Source: Bin87 sp965220095
GTDB taxonomy: Bacteria > Chloroflexota > Dehalococcoidia > Lucifugimonadales > UBA3495
DNA length: 64,000 nt
Assembly: GCA_965220095.1 (NCBI GenBank)
Contig: OZ244805.1
Location: forward strand, 3,286,001-3,350,000
Reading direction: 5' to 3'
A program made the position numbers and the translations under genes. Below are positions 41,201 to 49,659 of the stretch, one piece after another (the stretch's first letter is position 1; each line of letters opens with the position of its first letter). The notes below the pieces were generated by a model. That model did not search any database. It saw nothing but the letters and a program-made list of their open reading frames with translations, and had not been told where the DNA came from.

Positions 41201-42292
41201 GTGCCGATGGGAATGGCTGTAATCATGACGCTAACTACAGCTTTGTCTGGGTTCAGGCCGGTAGCTTTTTACGACTCACCGTTCATAGGTCCGTCCCAAA
41301 GCGACCCGGCGCCATCGGATCCAGTGCATATCGACCCGGCGCGCCGAGACGACGAAAACGACGTTGGCTCTGCGGGGGAGTTTTTGCACCACCCGGTCAT
41401 GGTTGCTGAGGCGATGGAGATGCTGGCCGTCCGCGCCGGTGGAGTGTATGTCGACGGGACGCTAGGCGAGGGCGGACACACTCTGGCGTTGCTGGAGTCT
41501 TCCGAACCGGACGGTTACGTGCTCGGCATTGACCGTGACCCCCGGTCGTTGGCGGCCGCCCGCCGTCGCCTCGAGTTATACGGCGACCGTGTCACCACCG
41601 TCCACGGCAATTATTCGGCAATGGTACAAATTGCGGCTGACCAAGGCGTCGGTTCGGTCACCGGCATACTGCTGGATTTGGGGTTCTCGTCCCGACAAAT
41701 CAGCGGTAACGGATATGGTCTTTCTTTTCAAACCAACGAAGCACTGGATATGCGGTATGACACCTCCGGTGAATCGGCCGCTGACATCGTGAATGCAGCC
41801 GAGGAAGTGGAACTGGCCAACGTCATTTACCGGTTCGGAGAGGAACGCCGCAGCCGGGCAATCGCACGAAGCATCGTCGCCAACCGGCCAATTACGACCA
41901 CGGCGCAGCTGGCCGATGTAGTGGCCCGCACGGTCGGCGGGCCACGGCGAGGCCGCCATCCGGCCACCCGCACCTTTCAGGCGTTGCGCATCGCGGTAAA
42001 TCGGGAGCTGGAGCATCTGCAAGCTGGTTTGACGGCGATCCCCGGTTTGCTCGCCCCTGGTGGCCGCTGCGTCGTCATCAGCTATCACAGTCTCGAAGAC
42101 CGCATCGTCAAAGGATGGGTTGAACGGGAGACGGCAACCTGCATATGCCCTCCCGAACTCCCAGTATGCGTATGCGAACACGTACCGACATTGCGAACGA
42201 TTCGGCGCCGTGTGATTCGACCGTCCGCCGCAGAAATTGCCGCCAACCCACGGAGCCGCAGCGCCCGGCTTCGGGTCGTGGAACGCATCTGA
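41201..42292 (+). CDS. rsmH: 16S rRNA (cytosine1402-N4)-methyltransferase RsmH
   Basis: 363 aa. SAM-dependent methylation in the ribosomal P site. The conserved core begins at about residue 61 with FLHHPVMVAEAMEML, then VDGTLGEGGHTLALL (SAM motif), LGIDRDPRSLAAA, GILLDLGFSSRQISGNGYGLSFQTNEALDMR and ATRTFQALRIAVNRELEHL. RCVVISYHSLEDRIVK completes it. The ~60-residue N-terminal extension is not part of the family, so the true start may be ATG 41213, 41225 or later; no strong RBS decides. It opens a minimal division cluster with ftsA and ftsZ. Confidence 0.94.
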   Translation: MPMGMAVIMTLTTALSGFRPVAFYDSPFIGPSQSDPAPSDPVHIDPARRDDENDVGSAGEFLHHPVMVAEAMEMLAVRAGGVYVDGTLGEGGHTLALLESSEPDGYVLGIDRDPRSLAAARRRLELYGDRVTTVHGNYSAMVQIAADQGVGSVTGILLDLGFSSRQISGNGYGLSFQTNEALDMRYDTSGESAADIVNAAEEVELANVIYRFGEERRSRAIARSIVANRPITTTAQLADVVARTVGGPRRGRHPATRTFQALRIAVNRELEHLQAGLTAIPGLLAPGGRCVVISYHSLEDRIVKGWVERETATCICPPELPVCVCEHVPTLRTIRRRVIRPSAAEIAANPRSRSARLRVVERI

Positions 42293-42375
42293 ATAACGCT
42301 TCCGTATGACGCTCCTGAATTCAGTGGTGCAGCGCGGAATCAAACCACCTCATCACTCTACTTTCATCCATCACA

Positions 42376-42435
42376 GGAAAGAACAGCGCCGGAAAGAACT
42401 GAACAGGAAAGAACTGAACAGGAAGGAACTGATCA
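42376..42435. repeat. 15-bp tandem repeat (4 copies) forming the ftsA leader
   Basis: Four head-to-tail 15-mers: GGAAAGAACAGCGCC, GGAAAGAACTGAACA twice, GGAAGGAACTGATCA. The last ends at the base before the ftsA ATG (42436). Each unit carries a purine-rich Shine-Dalgarno-like GGAAAG/GGAAGG, so the array multiplies the ribosome-binding site. Confidence 0.92.
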
Positions 42436-43710
42436 ATGGCCAGGGAACCTATTTACGCCGCCATCGACATCGGCACCAGCAAAGTCTTTTCCATCGTGGC
42501 GCGGCTGGGGCCAGAGGGCGAGCTGAAACCGTTGGGAACCGGCACCGCGCCATCCGTTGGCGTTCGACAGGGAACCATCGACGACCTGGGTGAAGTCAAG
42601 GAGTCTGTCCGCGACAGCCTGAATGAATGCCTCCGTTACGTCGGTCGAAACCCGGTCAGCGATTTTTTTGCCGTAGTGAACGGCGACCATCTGGTCAGTG
42701 AGAACTCGTCCGAGTTGCTCAGCGATGGCAGTGAGCTATTGACCGTAACGGAACAGCACCTGCGGGAGTTGATCGGCGGTTCGTCCGGTATGTTGCAGCA
42801 ACAGGTCAACAGTCGCACTGAACAGGTTCTGCACATCATCCCGATGCGCTATCGGCTGGATGGGATGGCTGGGGTTCGCAACCCGACCGGACTGCACACC
42901 AACGAATTGCAGGTCGACACGCATGTCGTGCGCGGCAAGTCGGTACCCATGGGCAATACGGTACGGGCATTGCAGTCGTCCAAAATGCGTGTCGAAGGCC
43001 TGGTGGCCCATCCCCTGGCCTCGGGCGAGGGGATATTGACTGCGGACGAGCGTGAAATGGGTGTCGTCGCCATCGACATTGGGGCGGGCACCATAAAAAT
43101 TGCGTGTTATCGGGAAGGAACCCCGTGCTTCTCGTCGGTCATCCCCGTCGGCGGCAACCAGTTAACCCGCGACATGGCCATCGCCCTGCGAGCGCCCTAC
43201 CAACTGGCCGAAGAACTGAAAATCGAGCACGGCCACGTTCTACCCGAGGCCGTACCGTCCACCGACGAAATAATCATGCCGGCGACGCAGGTTCACCCCA
43301 AACGCATCGTGTCGCGGCAAGAACTCTGCGAGCCGCTTTACCTGCGCTCGCTGCTAATGCTGAAACTGATTCAGCAGGAATTATCGCAGGCCGACACAGG
43401 GACCCCGCCGGCCGGCGGCGTAGTGCTGACCGGTGGCGGATCCAGGATGCCGGGTTTCGCCGAAATGACCGCACGGGGACTGGGAACGCAGGTTCGGATT
43501 GGTGTGCCGCTATGGTACTCCGGCCTACCCGAATCCTTGCGCCAACCGGAATACGCGGCGGCGTTAGGCGTGCTGCAATGGGCGGTGAAGCATCGTAACC
43601 AGCCTGATCGGGGCCGAGTCCGGGGAGAAGGAGATCGGAACTGGTCACCGGGATCGTTGCTACGCCGTCCATTCTCGCGATCCGGAACGCGCCAGCAGGA
43701 GCGCGACTAG
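42436..43710 (+). CDS. ftsA: Cell division protein FtsA
   Basis: 424 aa actin-like ATPase that tethers FtsZ to the membrane. YAAIDIGTSKVFSIVAR is phosphate-1; VAIDIGAGTIKIACYREG is phosphate-2. VVLTGGGSRMPGFAEM is the adenosine motif, and the SHS2 subdomain lies between about residues 85 and 165. The C-terminal end GSLLRRPFSRSG looks like the amphipathic membrane-targeting helix. It follows rsmH with no mur, mra, ftsI, ftsL, ftsW or ftsQ genes between. The four-copy RBS repeat directly upstream is unusual. Confidence 0.92.
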   Translation: MAREPIYAAIDIGTSKVFSIVARLGPEGELKPLGTGTAPSVGVRQGTIDDLGEVKESVRDSLNECLRYVGRNPVSDFFAVVNGDHLVSENSSELLSDGSELLTVTEQHLRELIGGSSGMLQQQVNSRTEQVLHIIPMRYRLDGMAGVRNPTGLHTNELQVDTHVVRGKSVPMGNTVRALQSSKMRVEGLVAHPLASGEGILTADEREMGVVAIDIGAGTIKIACYREGTPCFSSVIPVGGNQLTRDMAIALRAPYQLAEELKIEHGHVLPEAVPSTDEIIMPATQVHPKRIVSRQELCEPLYLRSLLMLKLIQQELSQADTGTPPAGGVVLTGGGSRMPGFAEMTARGLGTQVRIGVPLWYSGLPESLRQPEYAAALGVLQWAVKHRNQPDRGRVRGEGDRNWSPGSLLRRPFSRSGTRQQERD

Positions 43711-43835
43711 AAACGCCTGGTATCAGACCGACCCGCGATTATGACGACGCGCTGGGAATCGACTGTTGCCAACAAGCCAATTGCAAACGAAACGTCGATT
43801 TTGGAAACCCAATAACAGTTGGAGGAACAACCACG

Positions 43836-44978
43836 ATGATATTTCCAGATAATTCCGCTTCCTGGGAACACACCGGTGGCTTTGAAGAAGGCGAAGGCAT
43901 GATTCCTGAAATTGGCCGCGGCGTCCCCCTGATCAAAGTATTAGGTGTTGGCGGTGGCGGCTGCAATGCAGTCAGCCGCATGTACAAAGAAAAGCTGCCC
44001 GTCGTGGAATACTATGCCCTCAACACCGACGCACAGCATCTGTCCCGCTGTGACGTGCACTATCGCATCGCGCTGGGCCGCAACCTTACTCGGGGGCTGG
44101 GCGCGGGAGCGCAACCCGAGCTTGGCCGGCAGGCGGCCGAGGAAGCCCGCGGCGATATCGAACAGGCGGTGCGGGGCGCCGATATGGTTTTCCTGGCGGT
44201 GGGCATGGGCGGTGGCACCGGCACCGGCGCAGCGCCCGTGGTGGCACAGATTGCCAAAGAATCCGGGGCGCTGACCGTAGCTGTGGTTAGCCGGCCTTTT
44301 GCCTTTGAAGCTCAGACCCGCCGTCGCAACGCGGAGGAAGGTTTGGAAAAGCTGCGCGACCACGTGGACACCATGATTGTCATACCCAACGACCGCTTGC
44401 TTGCCATCAACGACGAGCAGGCCGATTCGTACACGTGGGAAGACGCCCTCAAACTGGCGGATTCGGTGCTGCACCAGGGCATCACTGCCATCGCCGAGGT
44501 TGTAACGGTGCCGGGTGAGATCAACGTGGACTTTGCAGATGTCAAGACCATATTGGCCGGCGCCGGGCAAGCCTGGCTGTCCATTGGCCGTGGTCGTGGC
44601 CCGGGTCGGGCTCGGGAAGCGGCCCGGCAGTGCACCGAAAGCCCCCTGCTGGATATTTCGCTGGAGGGTTCCCGGCGCATCCTGTTCGTGCTCACCGGCG
44701 GCAATGGTATGTCGCTGCAGGAAGTCCAGGAAGCAGCCTCTGTGGTGGAGGACCTGGCCGATCCCAACGCAAACATCATCTTCGGCACCAGCCGGGACGC
44801 TCGGCTGGACGACGAAGTGAAAATGACCATGGTGGCCGCCGACTTCCCAGAGGTAACGCAGCAACCCGAGGACGACATCGCCAAGTTGCTCGGCGAAATG
44901 GACGTTCCGGACCGGCGGGATTACGACCTGCCCACGTTCCTTCAACAACGTCAGAACCGACGCGGTTTCTATCGTTAA
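43836..44978 (+). CDS. ftsZ: Cell division GTPase FtsZ
   Basis: 380 aa tubulin-like GTPase forming the division ring. LIKVLGVGGGGCNAVSRM is T1; GMGGGTGTGAAP is the G-box/tubulin signature. NDRLLAI and the T7 catalytic loop INVDFADVKTIL (often NLDFADV) follow. The core ends near residue 340, leaving a very short linker before the C-terminal peptide DYDLPTFLQQRQ, the FtsA-binding tail. The first 28 residues are an acidic extension. GGAGG before ATG 43836 sets the start. A strong terminator follows. Confidence 0.96.
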   Translation: MIFPDNSASWEHTGGFEEGEGMIPEIGRGVPLIKVLGVGGGGCNAVSRMYKEKLPVVEYYALNTDAQHLSRCDVHYRIALGRNLTRGLGAGAQPELGRQAAEEARGDIEQAVRGADMVFLAVGMGGGTGTGAAPVVAQIAKESGALTVAVVSRPFAFEAQTRRRNAEEGLEKLRDHVDTMIVIPNDRLLAINDEQADSYTWEDALKLADSVLHQGITAIAEVVTVPGEINVDFADVKTILAGAGQAWLSIGRGRGPGRAREAARQCTESPLLDISLEGSRRILFVLTGGNGMSLQEVQEAASVVEDLADPNANIIFGTSRDARLDDEVKMTMVAADFPEVTQQPEDDIAKLLGEMDVPDRRDYDLPTFLQQRQNRRGFYR

Positions 44979-45005
44979 TTCCTGATACGTACATCCCGGG
45001 TTCTC

Positions 45006-45036
45006 AAGCCCCCTTCCATAATGGGAGGGGGCTTTT
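45006..45036 (+). terminator. Rho-independent terminator after ftsZ
   Basis: AAGCCCCCT (45006-45014) pairs with AGGGGGCTT (45026-45034) and is followed by TT within a TTTT run, 28 bases after the ftsZ stop. Confidence 0.93.
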
Positions 45037-45164
45037 CATGGGAAGGGGTTTTTGTTGGGTCGGATACCACTACCGGTTTCGCCGCACTGGTAGGGAATCT
45101 TCGTGAGAGGGCGTGGATGCTCGGAACCGCGTGAAAATCGTTGAAACTCGCATCCGCCGCTTAA

Positions 45165-45194
45165 TTGAATCTTCATTGGTGGTTAGGCTATACT
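45165..45194 (+). promoter_or_regulatory. nrdR promoter
   Basis: TTGAAT (45165-45170), an 18-base spacer and TATACT (45189-45194). Transcription would start near 45201, giving a leader of about 90 bases. The remainder of 44979-45289 holds the ftsZ terminator and the operator-like palindromes. Confidence 0.6.
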
Positions 45195-45197
45195 CCG

Positions 45198-45244
45198 CAC
45201 TACAACAAATTGTGGTGAATTCAATCGAAAGCACTATATGTGCT
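45198..45244 (+). promoter_or_regulatory. Pair of palindromic sites, candidate NrdR operators
   Basis: AGCACTATATGTGCT (45230-45244) is a near-perfect palindrome. CACTACAACAAATTGTG (45198-45214) is a second CAC...GTG site centred about 31 bp upstream. Tandem NrdR boxes are typically spaced about three helical turns, but the inner spacing differs from the ACAC-N8-GTGT consensus, so the match is partial. Autoregulation of nrdR is the simplest idea. Confidence 0.4.
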
Positions 45245-45289
45245 AATGCCAAGAATTATTTGAGAAAGCAACCAAATCTGGATTGATTC

Positions 45290-45835
45290 ATGAAATGCCC
45301 TCAGTGCGACCAAAGTCAGAGCAAGGTTACGGATTCTCGGGAAACCGATACCGGCATCCGCCGCCGCCGTGAATGCCTGGCTTGTGGAAATCGCTTCACC
45401 ACCCACGAACTGGTCAGAATCCCAACGTTGCAAGTCGACAAACGCGACGGCCGACGGCAGGATTTCAGCCGGGACAAGTTGCTGATCGGCATCAACGTGG
45501 CGTGCACCCGCCGTCCCATCCCGCAGCGCGAGCTCGATCGTCTCGCCGACGATATTGAGGCTGAGTTGCAGCGGATTGGCAGCGGCATCGTGAAGTCGCG
45601 CGACCTTGGTTTGATGGTTCTGGAACGCCTGCGGCTGTTGGATGAAGTGGCATACGTGCGTTACGCATCCGTATATCACGACTTCCAGAGCGCCGCCGAT
45701 TTCGAAGAACAGGCCAGGTCCGTACGCCTGGGACAGCCCGAACCATTGATGGGCGTTGCCGCCGTAACCACCCGGCGAACCCGTCGCCCGTCCACCGGTC
45801 GCCGCGGCCGGTCGACACAACCACCCGCAAAATAG
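45290..45835 (+). CDS. nrdR: Transcriptional repressor NrdR
   Basis: 181 aa. Zinc ribbon MKCPQCDQSQSKVTDSR...RRRECLACGNRFTTHE followed by the ATP-cone domain (VDKRDGRRQDFSRDKLLIGI to YVRYASVYHDFQSAADFEE). It senses ATP/dATP and represses ribonucleotide reductase genes. The family is about 150 aa; here about 30 extra residues form a basic Arg/Thr/Pro-rich tail. A class II reductase gene lies 1.1 kb downstream on the same strand. Confidence 0.97.
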   Translation: MKCPQCDQSQSKVTDSRETDTGIRRRRECLACGNRFTTHELVRIPTLQVDKRDGRRQDFSRDKLLIGINVACTRRPIPQRELDRLADDIEAELQRIGSGIVKSRDLGLMVLERLRLLDEVAYVRYASVYHDFQSAADFEEQARSVRLGQPEPLMGVAAVTTRRTRRPSTGRRGRSTQPPAK

Positions 45836-45969
45836 CGGCGTTCGCCGTTCAATAAACTTCGCGACTCTGGGCGCAACTGCGTAGCCACCATCGCAGTGCA
45901 CCGTTGATCAAAACGAACCCACTTGCTCGCCAATCGCACATCACAAGACTGGAGGTGTTCAACACCATT

Positions 45970-46227
45970 ATGAGCAGCAGCGTTCAGTACTCCGCCCTAA
46001 CCAGGTTGTTAACGCACAACAATCGGGTCCACGACATGGAGGATATGCTGCGGAAGATGTGGGTCCCGTCAGACTGGATGGTCGACGATGCGGACATTGG
46101 TGGCTCGTGGATTCCAAACCCCTTCGCCGAGTTGCAGGATGATATCGCCCGAGAATCCAGGGCGTGTCTGGTGAGTTGCTGGGCAGCTTTACCGATTTCC
46201 AGCGAAGGAGAAGACCTTATCGCATAA
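45970..46227 (+). CDS. Hypothetical protein
   Basis: 85 aa from the ATG at 45970, with GGAGGTG about 12 bases upstream. Trp-rich middle (KMWVPSDWMVDDADIGGSWIPNP) and an acidic, helical end. The MEDML...MW pattern faintly recalls N termini of small heat-shock proteins, but no alpha-crystallin domain follows. Not recognised. It sits between nrdR and nrdJ. Confidence 0.5.
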   Translation: MSSSVQYSALTRLLTHNNRVHDMEDMLRKMWVPSDWMVDDADIGGSWIPNPFAELQDDIARESRACLVSCWAALPISSEGEDLIA

Positions 46228-46387
46228 GCCCGATAAAGCCGACTATCAGCCGGGGTTCGTATGGCTCTCAAATGCAAACCGAGCCTGCTTATCCCGGCCT
46301 GCTGCGAGCCTGCTCACAGCACGGCAGAGTTTCGCGATCGCGCCGAATTTGACCAGCAGTAATCAGAAGCTCCGGAGCACTATAGAA

Positions 46388-46834
46388 ATGCAACAAAGGT
46401 TTCAGTACAACGTAGACATCAACTGCGACCCGCGCCCAGAAGGGCGTGAATCGCAAATCATTAACCGGATGAAGTCGGTATTTCCGGTAATCTCATGCCA
46501 CAGCACTCGTAGCGGACTTTCGATGCAACTCGACGCCACCCATCCGGTTGCCGATGGCGAGTTGAAAGATTTCGCCGATGTGGTCGCTGAGACGCTAACT
46601 GAACTGGGTATCCGTATGACGTCCGGGGTCGTGCGTCGGATTACCCGGCAAGCGCCCAGCGCATCCGGGGCGATGGGGCGCGTGCAAGACGTCGCAGCCT
46701 CGCTGACCGGCTTCGACTTGCGTCCGGTGCGGCAAGTTCCAGTCCTGTATTTCTACAAGGGGCTACGATTTGATCTGGATGTTACAACCAGGCTGGCGGG
46801 GATCAAACGACCGGACCGCATTGGCGCCGCATAG
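46388..46834 (+). CDS. Hypothetical protein
   Basis: 148 aa from ATG 46388, with CGGAG about 10 bases upstream; a TTG at 46349 would add 13 residues. Mixed alpha/beta composition without membrane segments. Notable stretches are FQYNVDINCDPRPEGRESQI, ADGELKDFADVVAETLTELGI and a C-terminal KGLRFDLDVTTRLAG. No family recognised. It sits directly upstream of the nrdJ promoter in the same direction. Confidence 0.6.
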   Translation: MQQRFQYNVDINCDPRPEGRESQIINRMKSVFPVISCHSTRSGLSMQLDATHPVADGELKDFADVVAETLTELGIRMTSGVVRRITRQAPSASGAMGRVQDVAASLTGFDLRPVRQVPVLYFYKGLRFDLDVTTRLAGIKRPDRIGAA

Positions 46835-46905
46835 CGTCGTATTGGTACTCAACGTGGATCAGTGTCGCAATTAATTGCCCGCATGCGTTAGCATAACGTT
46901 TCAGG

Positions 46906-46934
46906 TTGATAACGCAAAATCTGGGACATGTACT
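46906..46934 (+). promoter_or_regulatory. nrdJ promoter
   Basis: TTGATA (46906-46911), a 17-base spacer and TGTACT (46929-46934), about 33 bases before the GTG start. No cobalamin riboswitch features were seen upstream. Confidence 0.45.
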
Positions 46935-46967
46935 TGCAAACTTTAGTGATTTTGACAGGAGGGAATT

Positions 46968-49472
46968 GTGGAGGTAACAGCAGGAAGCACCAGCATAATT
47001 GGCGAATCCGCGTCTGCCGATGTGGTCAGGAAACGGATCCGGGATGCAATGGTCGCGGCCGGCATCGCTGGTTCGTATAACCAACGTACCGGCGAGCTCA
47101 CCGACAATGCACAGGTGGTGCTGAAACGACGCTATCTGTCTAAAGACCGGGAGGGCAACATACTGGAAGACCCGGAAGGGATGTTCCGGCGCGTGGCACA
47201 CAACCTGTCCGAGTCTGATCTGCTCTACGGCGTTTCCAATACGGAGCGGCAAGACACCGAGCGGCGTTTCTACGAAATAATGCAACGGCTGGAGTTCTTG
47301 CCCAACTCGCCAACGCTGATGAACGCGGGACGGGAGTTGCAACAACTGTCGGCCTGCTTCGTGTTGCCGGTGGAAGATTCGCTGGACTCAATTTTTACCA
47401 AGGTAAAGCAGACCGCCCTCATCCATAAGAGTGGTGGCGGGACCGGTTTTGCCTTTTCACGGTTGCGCCCAGAGGGGGATGTTGTTGGTTCTACCGGTGG
47501 TGTCGCCTCCGGCCCGGTCAGCTTCATCAACGCCTTCGACGCTGCCACCGATGTGGTCAAGCAGGGCGGTACCCGGCGCGGCGCCAACATGGGAATATTG
47601 CACGTAACGCATCCGGACATCATGGCGTTTATTACCGCCAAGGAAGACGGCCAGCACTTGAGCAATTTCAACATCTCGGTGGCCGTTACCGAAGAGTTCA
47701 TGCAGAAGGTACACCTGGGCCAGGACTACGACCTCGTCAACCCGCGGACCGGCTCCATCGTCGGCCAACTCAACGCCCGCGATGTGTTTACCAGCATGAC
47801 CGAGCTGGCCTGGCGCACCGGCGACCCCGGCATCGTGTTCCTGGATCGCATCAACCGGGACAATCCGAACCCGCAGCTCGGCGACATTGAGTCGACCAAC
47901 CCCTGCGGCGAACAACCGTTGCTGCCGTATGAATCTTGCAACCTCGGCTCGCTGAATCTGGCGCGAATGGTTCGTTACACCGATGATGACGTGGAAATGG
48001 ACTGGCCGCGTATGGCCGAGGTAATCGCCGCTGCCGTGCACCTGCTCGACTGCGTTATTGACATGAACGATTACCCCATCCCGGAAATTGCCGAGATGAG
48101 CCGCAAAACCCGGCGCATCGGTCTCGGGGTCATGGGCTGGTCAGATTTGCTGATCCAACTCGGCGTCCGCTACGACAGTGAGGAAGCCCTGGAGTTGGCC
48201 AAAGAAGTTATGCGTCGGATCCAGCAGGAGACTTACCGGGCGTCCGGCGAGTTGGCGATGCGCCGTGGTGTGTTCCCGGAATGGGAATTCAGCGTGTACA
48301 ACGACGGGCCCGGGTCGCAACCCATGCGAAACTCCGCGCCGGTAACCATTGCCCCAACCGGAACCATCAGCATCATCGCCGGCGCGTCCAGCGGGATCGA
48401 GCCGCTGTTCGCGTTGTCCTATGTCCGCAACGTAATGGACAACACGCGCCTGGTAGAAGGAAACACGTACTTTGAAGCCGTTGCCCGCCACGAGGGTTTC
48501 TATTCGCCTGAGTTGATAGAGCAACTGGCTGCCAGCGGCTCGCTGGACGACCTGGCGGTGCCCGGCTGGGTAAAAAACGTGTTCCGAGTCTCCCACGACA
48601 TCAATCCTCAGTGGCACGTTCGGATGCAGGCGGCCTTCCAGACTTATACCGACAACGCCGTGTCCAAAACCATCAACTTCCCCCACGACGCAACGGTTGA
48701 TGACGTGGCGGAAGCGTACCATGCGGCCTACGAGCTGGGCTGCAAGGGAATCACGGTTTACCGCGATGGCAGCAAATCCGAGCAGGTGTTGAGTACCGGC
48801 GCCACGGCGGGAACGCAGGCTGGCGAGGCCCCTGATGTAAGAACCATTGAGGTGCCGGGGCCACGGATCCCCCGCGAACGTCCCCGTCGGACCCAGGGCA
48901 TCACGGAGCGTGTCCGCACCGGACACGGGAACATGTACGTAACGGTGAACCTGGACGAAAACAACTCGCCCTTCGAGGTGTTTGGCACCATGGGCAAGGC
49001 CGGCGGATGCGACGCCGCTCTGCTGGAGGCAGTGTCCCGTCTGGTGTCGCTGGCGCTGCGAGCCGGTATCGAGACCGAAGAAGTGACCCGACAATTGCAG
49101 GGGATCACCTGCTGCCCGGCCTGGGACGAGGGGACGCTGGTTCGCTCCGGTCCGGATGCCGTTGCCATCGTGCTGGAAAGAATCACACAGGAACGCGGCA
49201 CGGGTCATGATGGAGCCGCCGGGGTGCAGTTGACCCTGCCTTACGGCGCACCCGGCTATGGCGGTGATGGCCCGGAAGTGCGTCCCTGGATGCCTCAACA
49301 ACAAACGCTGGGAAATGCTTCGCCAGTTGGCGTAACCAACGGCAACGGTTCCAATGGCGTCCATGACGTGCCCGGAACCTACACCCGGCGTTGCCCGGAA
49401 TGCAACGGCGCCGCGGTGAGTCAGGAGGGTTGTCTGACCTGCTTCTCCTGCGGCTGGACCAAATGTGAATAG
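46968..49472 (+). CDS. nrdJ: Adenosylcobalamin-dependent (class II) ribonucleotide reductase
   Basis: 834 aa. Makes deoxyribonucleotides with B12, independent of oxygen. LPNSPTLMNAGRELQQLSACFVLP carries the first redox Cys; KSGGGTGFAFSRLRPEGD is also present. NPCGEQPLLPYESCNLGSLNL holds the radical Cys and Glu, and APTGTISIIAGASSGIEPLFA is the phosphate loop. A TSCPD domain (about residues 650-740, ending GITCCPAWDEG) and a C-terminal Cys4 tail (CPECNG...CLTCFSCGWTKC) follow. There is no ATP cone. Start is GTG 46968 behind AGGAGGG. Confidence 0.97.
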   Translation: MEVTAGSTSIIGESASADVVRKRIRDAMVAAGIAGSYNQRTGELTDNAQVVLKRRYLSKDREGNILEDPEGMFRRVAHNLSESDLLYGVSNTERQDTERRFYEIMQRLEFLPNSPTLMNAGRELQQLSACFVLPVEDSLDSIFTKVKQTALIHKSGGGTGFAFSRLRPEGDVVGSTGGVASGPVSFINAFDAATDVVKQGGTRRGANMGILHVTHPDIMAFITAKEDGQHLSNFNISVAVTEEFMQKVHLGQDYDLVNPRTGSIVGQLNARDVFTSMTELAWRTGDPGIVFLDRINRDNPNPQLGDIESTNPCGEQPLLPYESCNLGSLNLARMVRYTDDDVEMDWPRMAEVIAAAVHLLDCVIDMNDYPIPEIAEMSRKTRRIGLGVMGWSDLLIQLGVRYDSEEALELAKEVMRRIQQETYRASGELAMRRGVFPEWEFSVYNDGPGSQPMRNSAPVTIAPTGTISIIAGASSGIEPLFALSYVRNVMDNTRLVEGNTYFEAVARHEGFYSPELIEQLAASGSLDDLAVPGWVKNVFRVSHDINPQWHVRMQAAFQTYTDNAVSKTINFPHDATVDDVAEAYHAAYELGCKGITVYRDGSKSEQVLSTGATAGTQAGEAPDVRTIEVPGPRIPRERPRRTQGITERVRTGHGNMYVTVNLDENNSPFEVFGTMGKAGGCDAALLEAVSRLVSLALRAGIETEEVTRQLQGITCCPAWDEGTLVRSGPDAVAIVLERITQERGTGHDGAAGVQLTLPYGAPGYGGDGPEVRPWMPQQQTLGNASPVGVTNGNGSNGVHDVPGTYTRRCPECNGAAVSQEGCLTCFSCGWTKCE

Positions 49473-49515
49473 CGGTATTTCTGGAGGCGGTATTTCTGGA
49501 CCGGTATTCGTGGAG
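49471..49515. repeat. 15-bp tandem repeat (about 3 copies) downstream of nrdJ
   Basis: AGCGGTATTTCTGGA, GGCGGTATTTCTGGA and a diverged CCGGTATTCGTGGAG follow one another, starting in the nrdJ stop codon (TAG 49470-49472). Confidence 0.85.
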
Positions 49516-49590
49516 ATTGAACGACGACCGGCGTCCGCTTTCAACATTGACGCGCCGGGTCCAAGCTCCACGGTGAGTCAGCGAACCGGG

Positions 49591-49599
49591 TGCTATAAT
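49591..49599 (+). promoter_or_regulatory. Extended -10 promoter of pdxA
   Basis: TGC followed by perfect TATAAT, 61 bases before the ATG; identical in form to the tig operon promoter. Confidence 0.65.
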
Positions 49600-49659
49600 C
49601 AGCCACCGGCGGGTTCTGGCGACCTGTAGAATTCGACGCCGCGCGCAACGAGGCAAAAG

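Noticed and set aside
42376..42435. Short regular repeats as a CRISPR array
   Set aside because: The units are contiguous with no spacers, 15 bp long, and end at a start codon.
44979..45289. tRNA gene in the ftsZ-nrdR gap
   Set aside because: No T-arm GGTTCRA motif or cloverleaf pairing; the strong hairpin is the ftsZ terminator.
46835..46967. Cobalamin riboswitch before the B12-dependent reductase
   Set aside because: No B12-box-like core was seen in 133 bases, which is too short for the full aptamer.
48141..49571. 476-codon minus-strand open frame opposite nrdJ
   Set aside because: Antisense shadow of nrdJ; the opposite strand carries all catalytic motifs.
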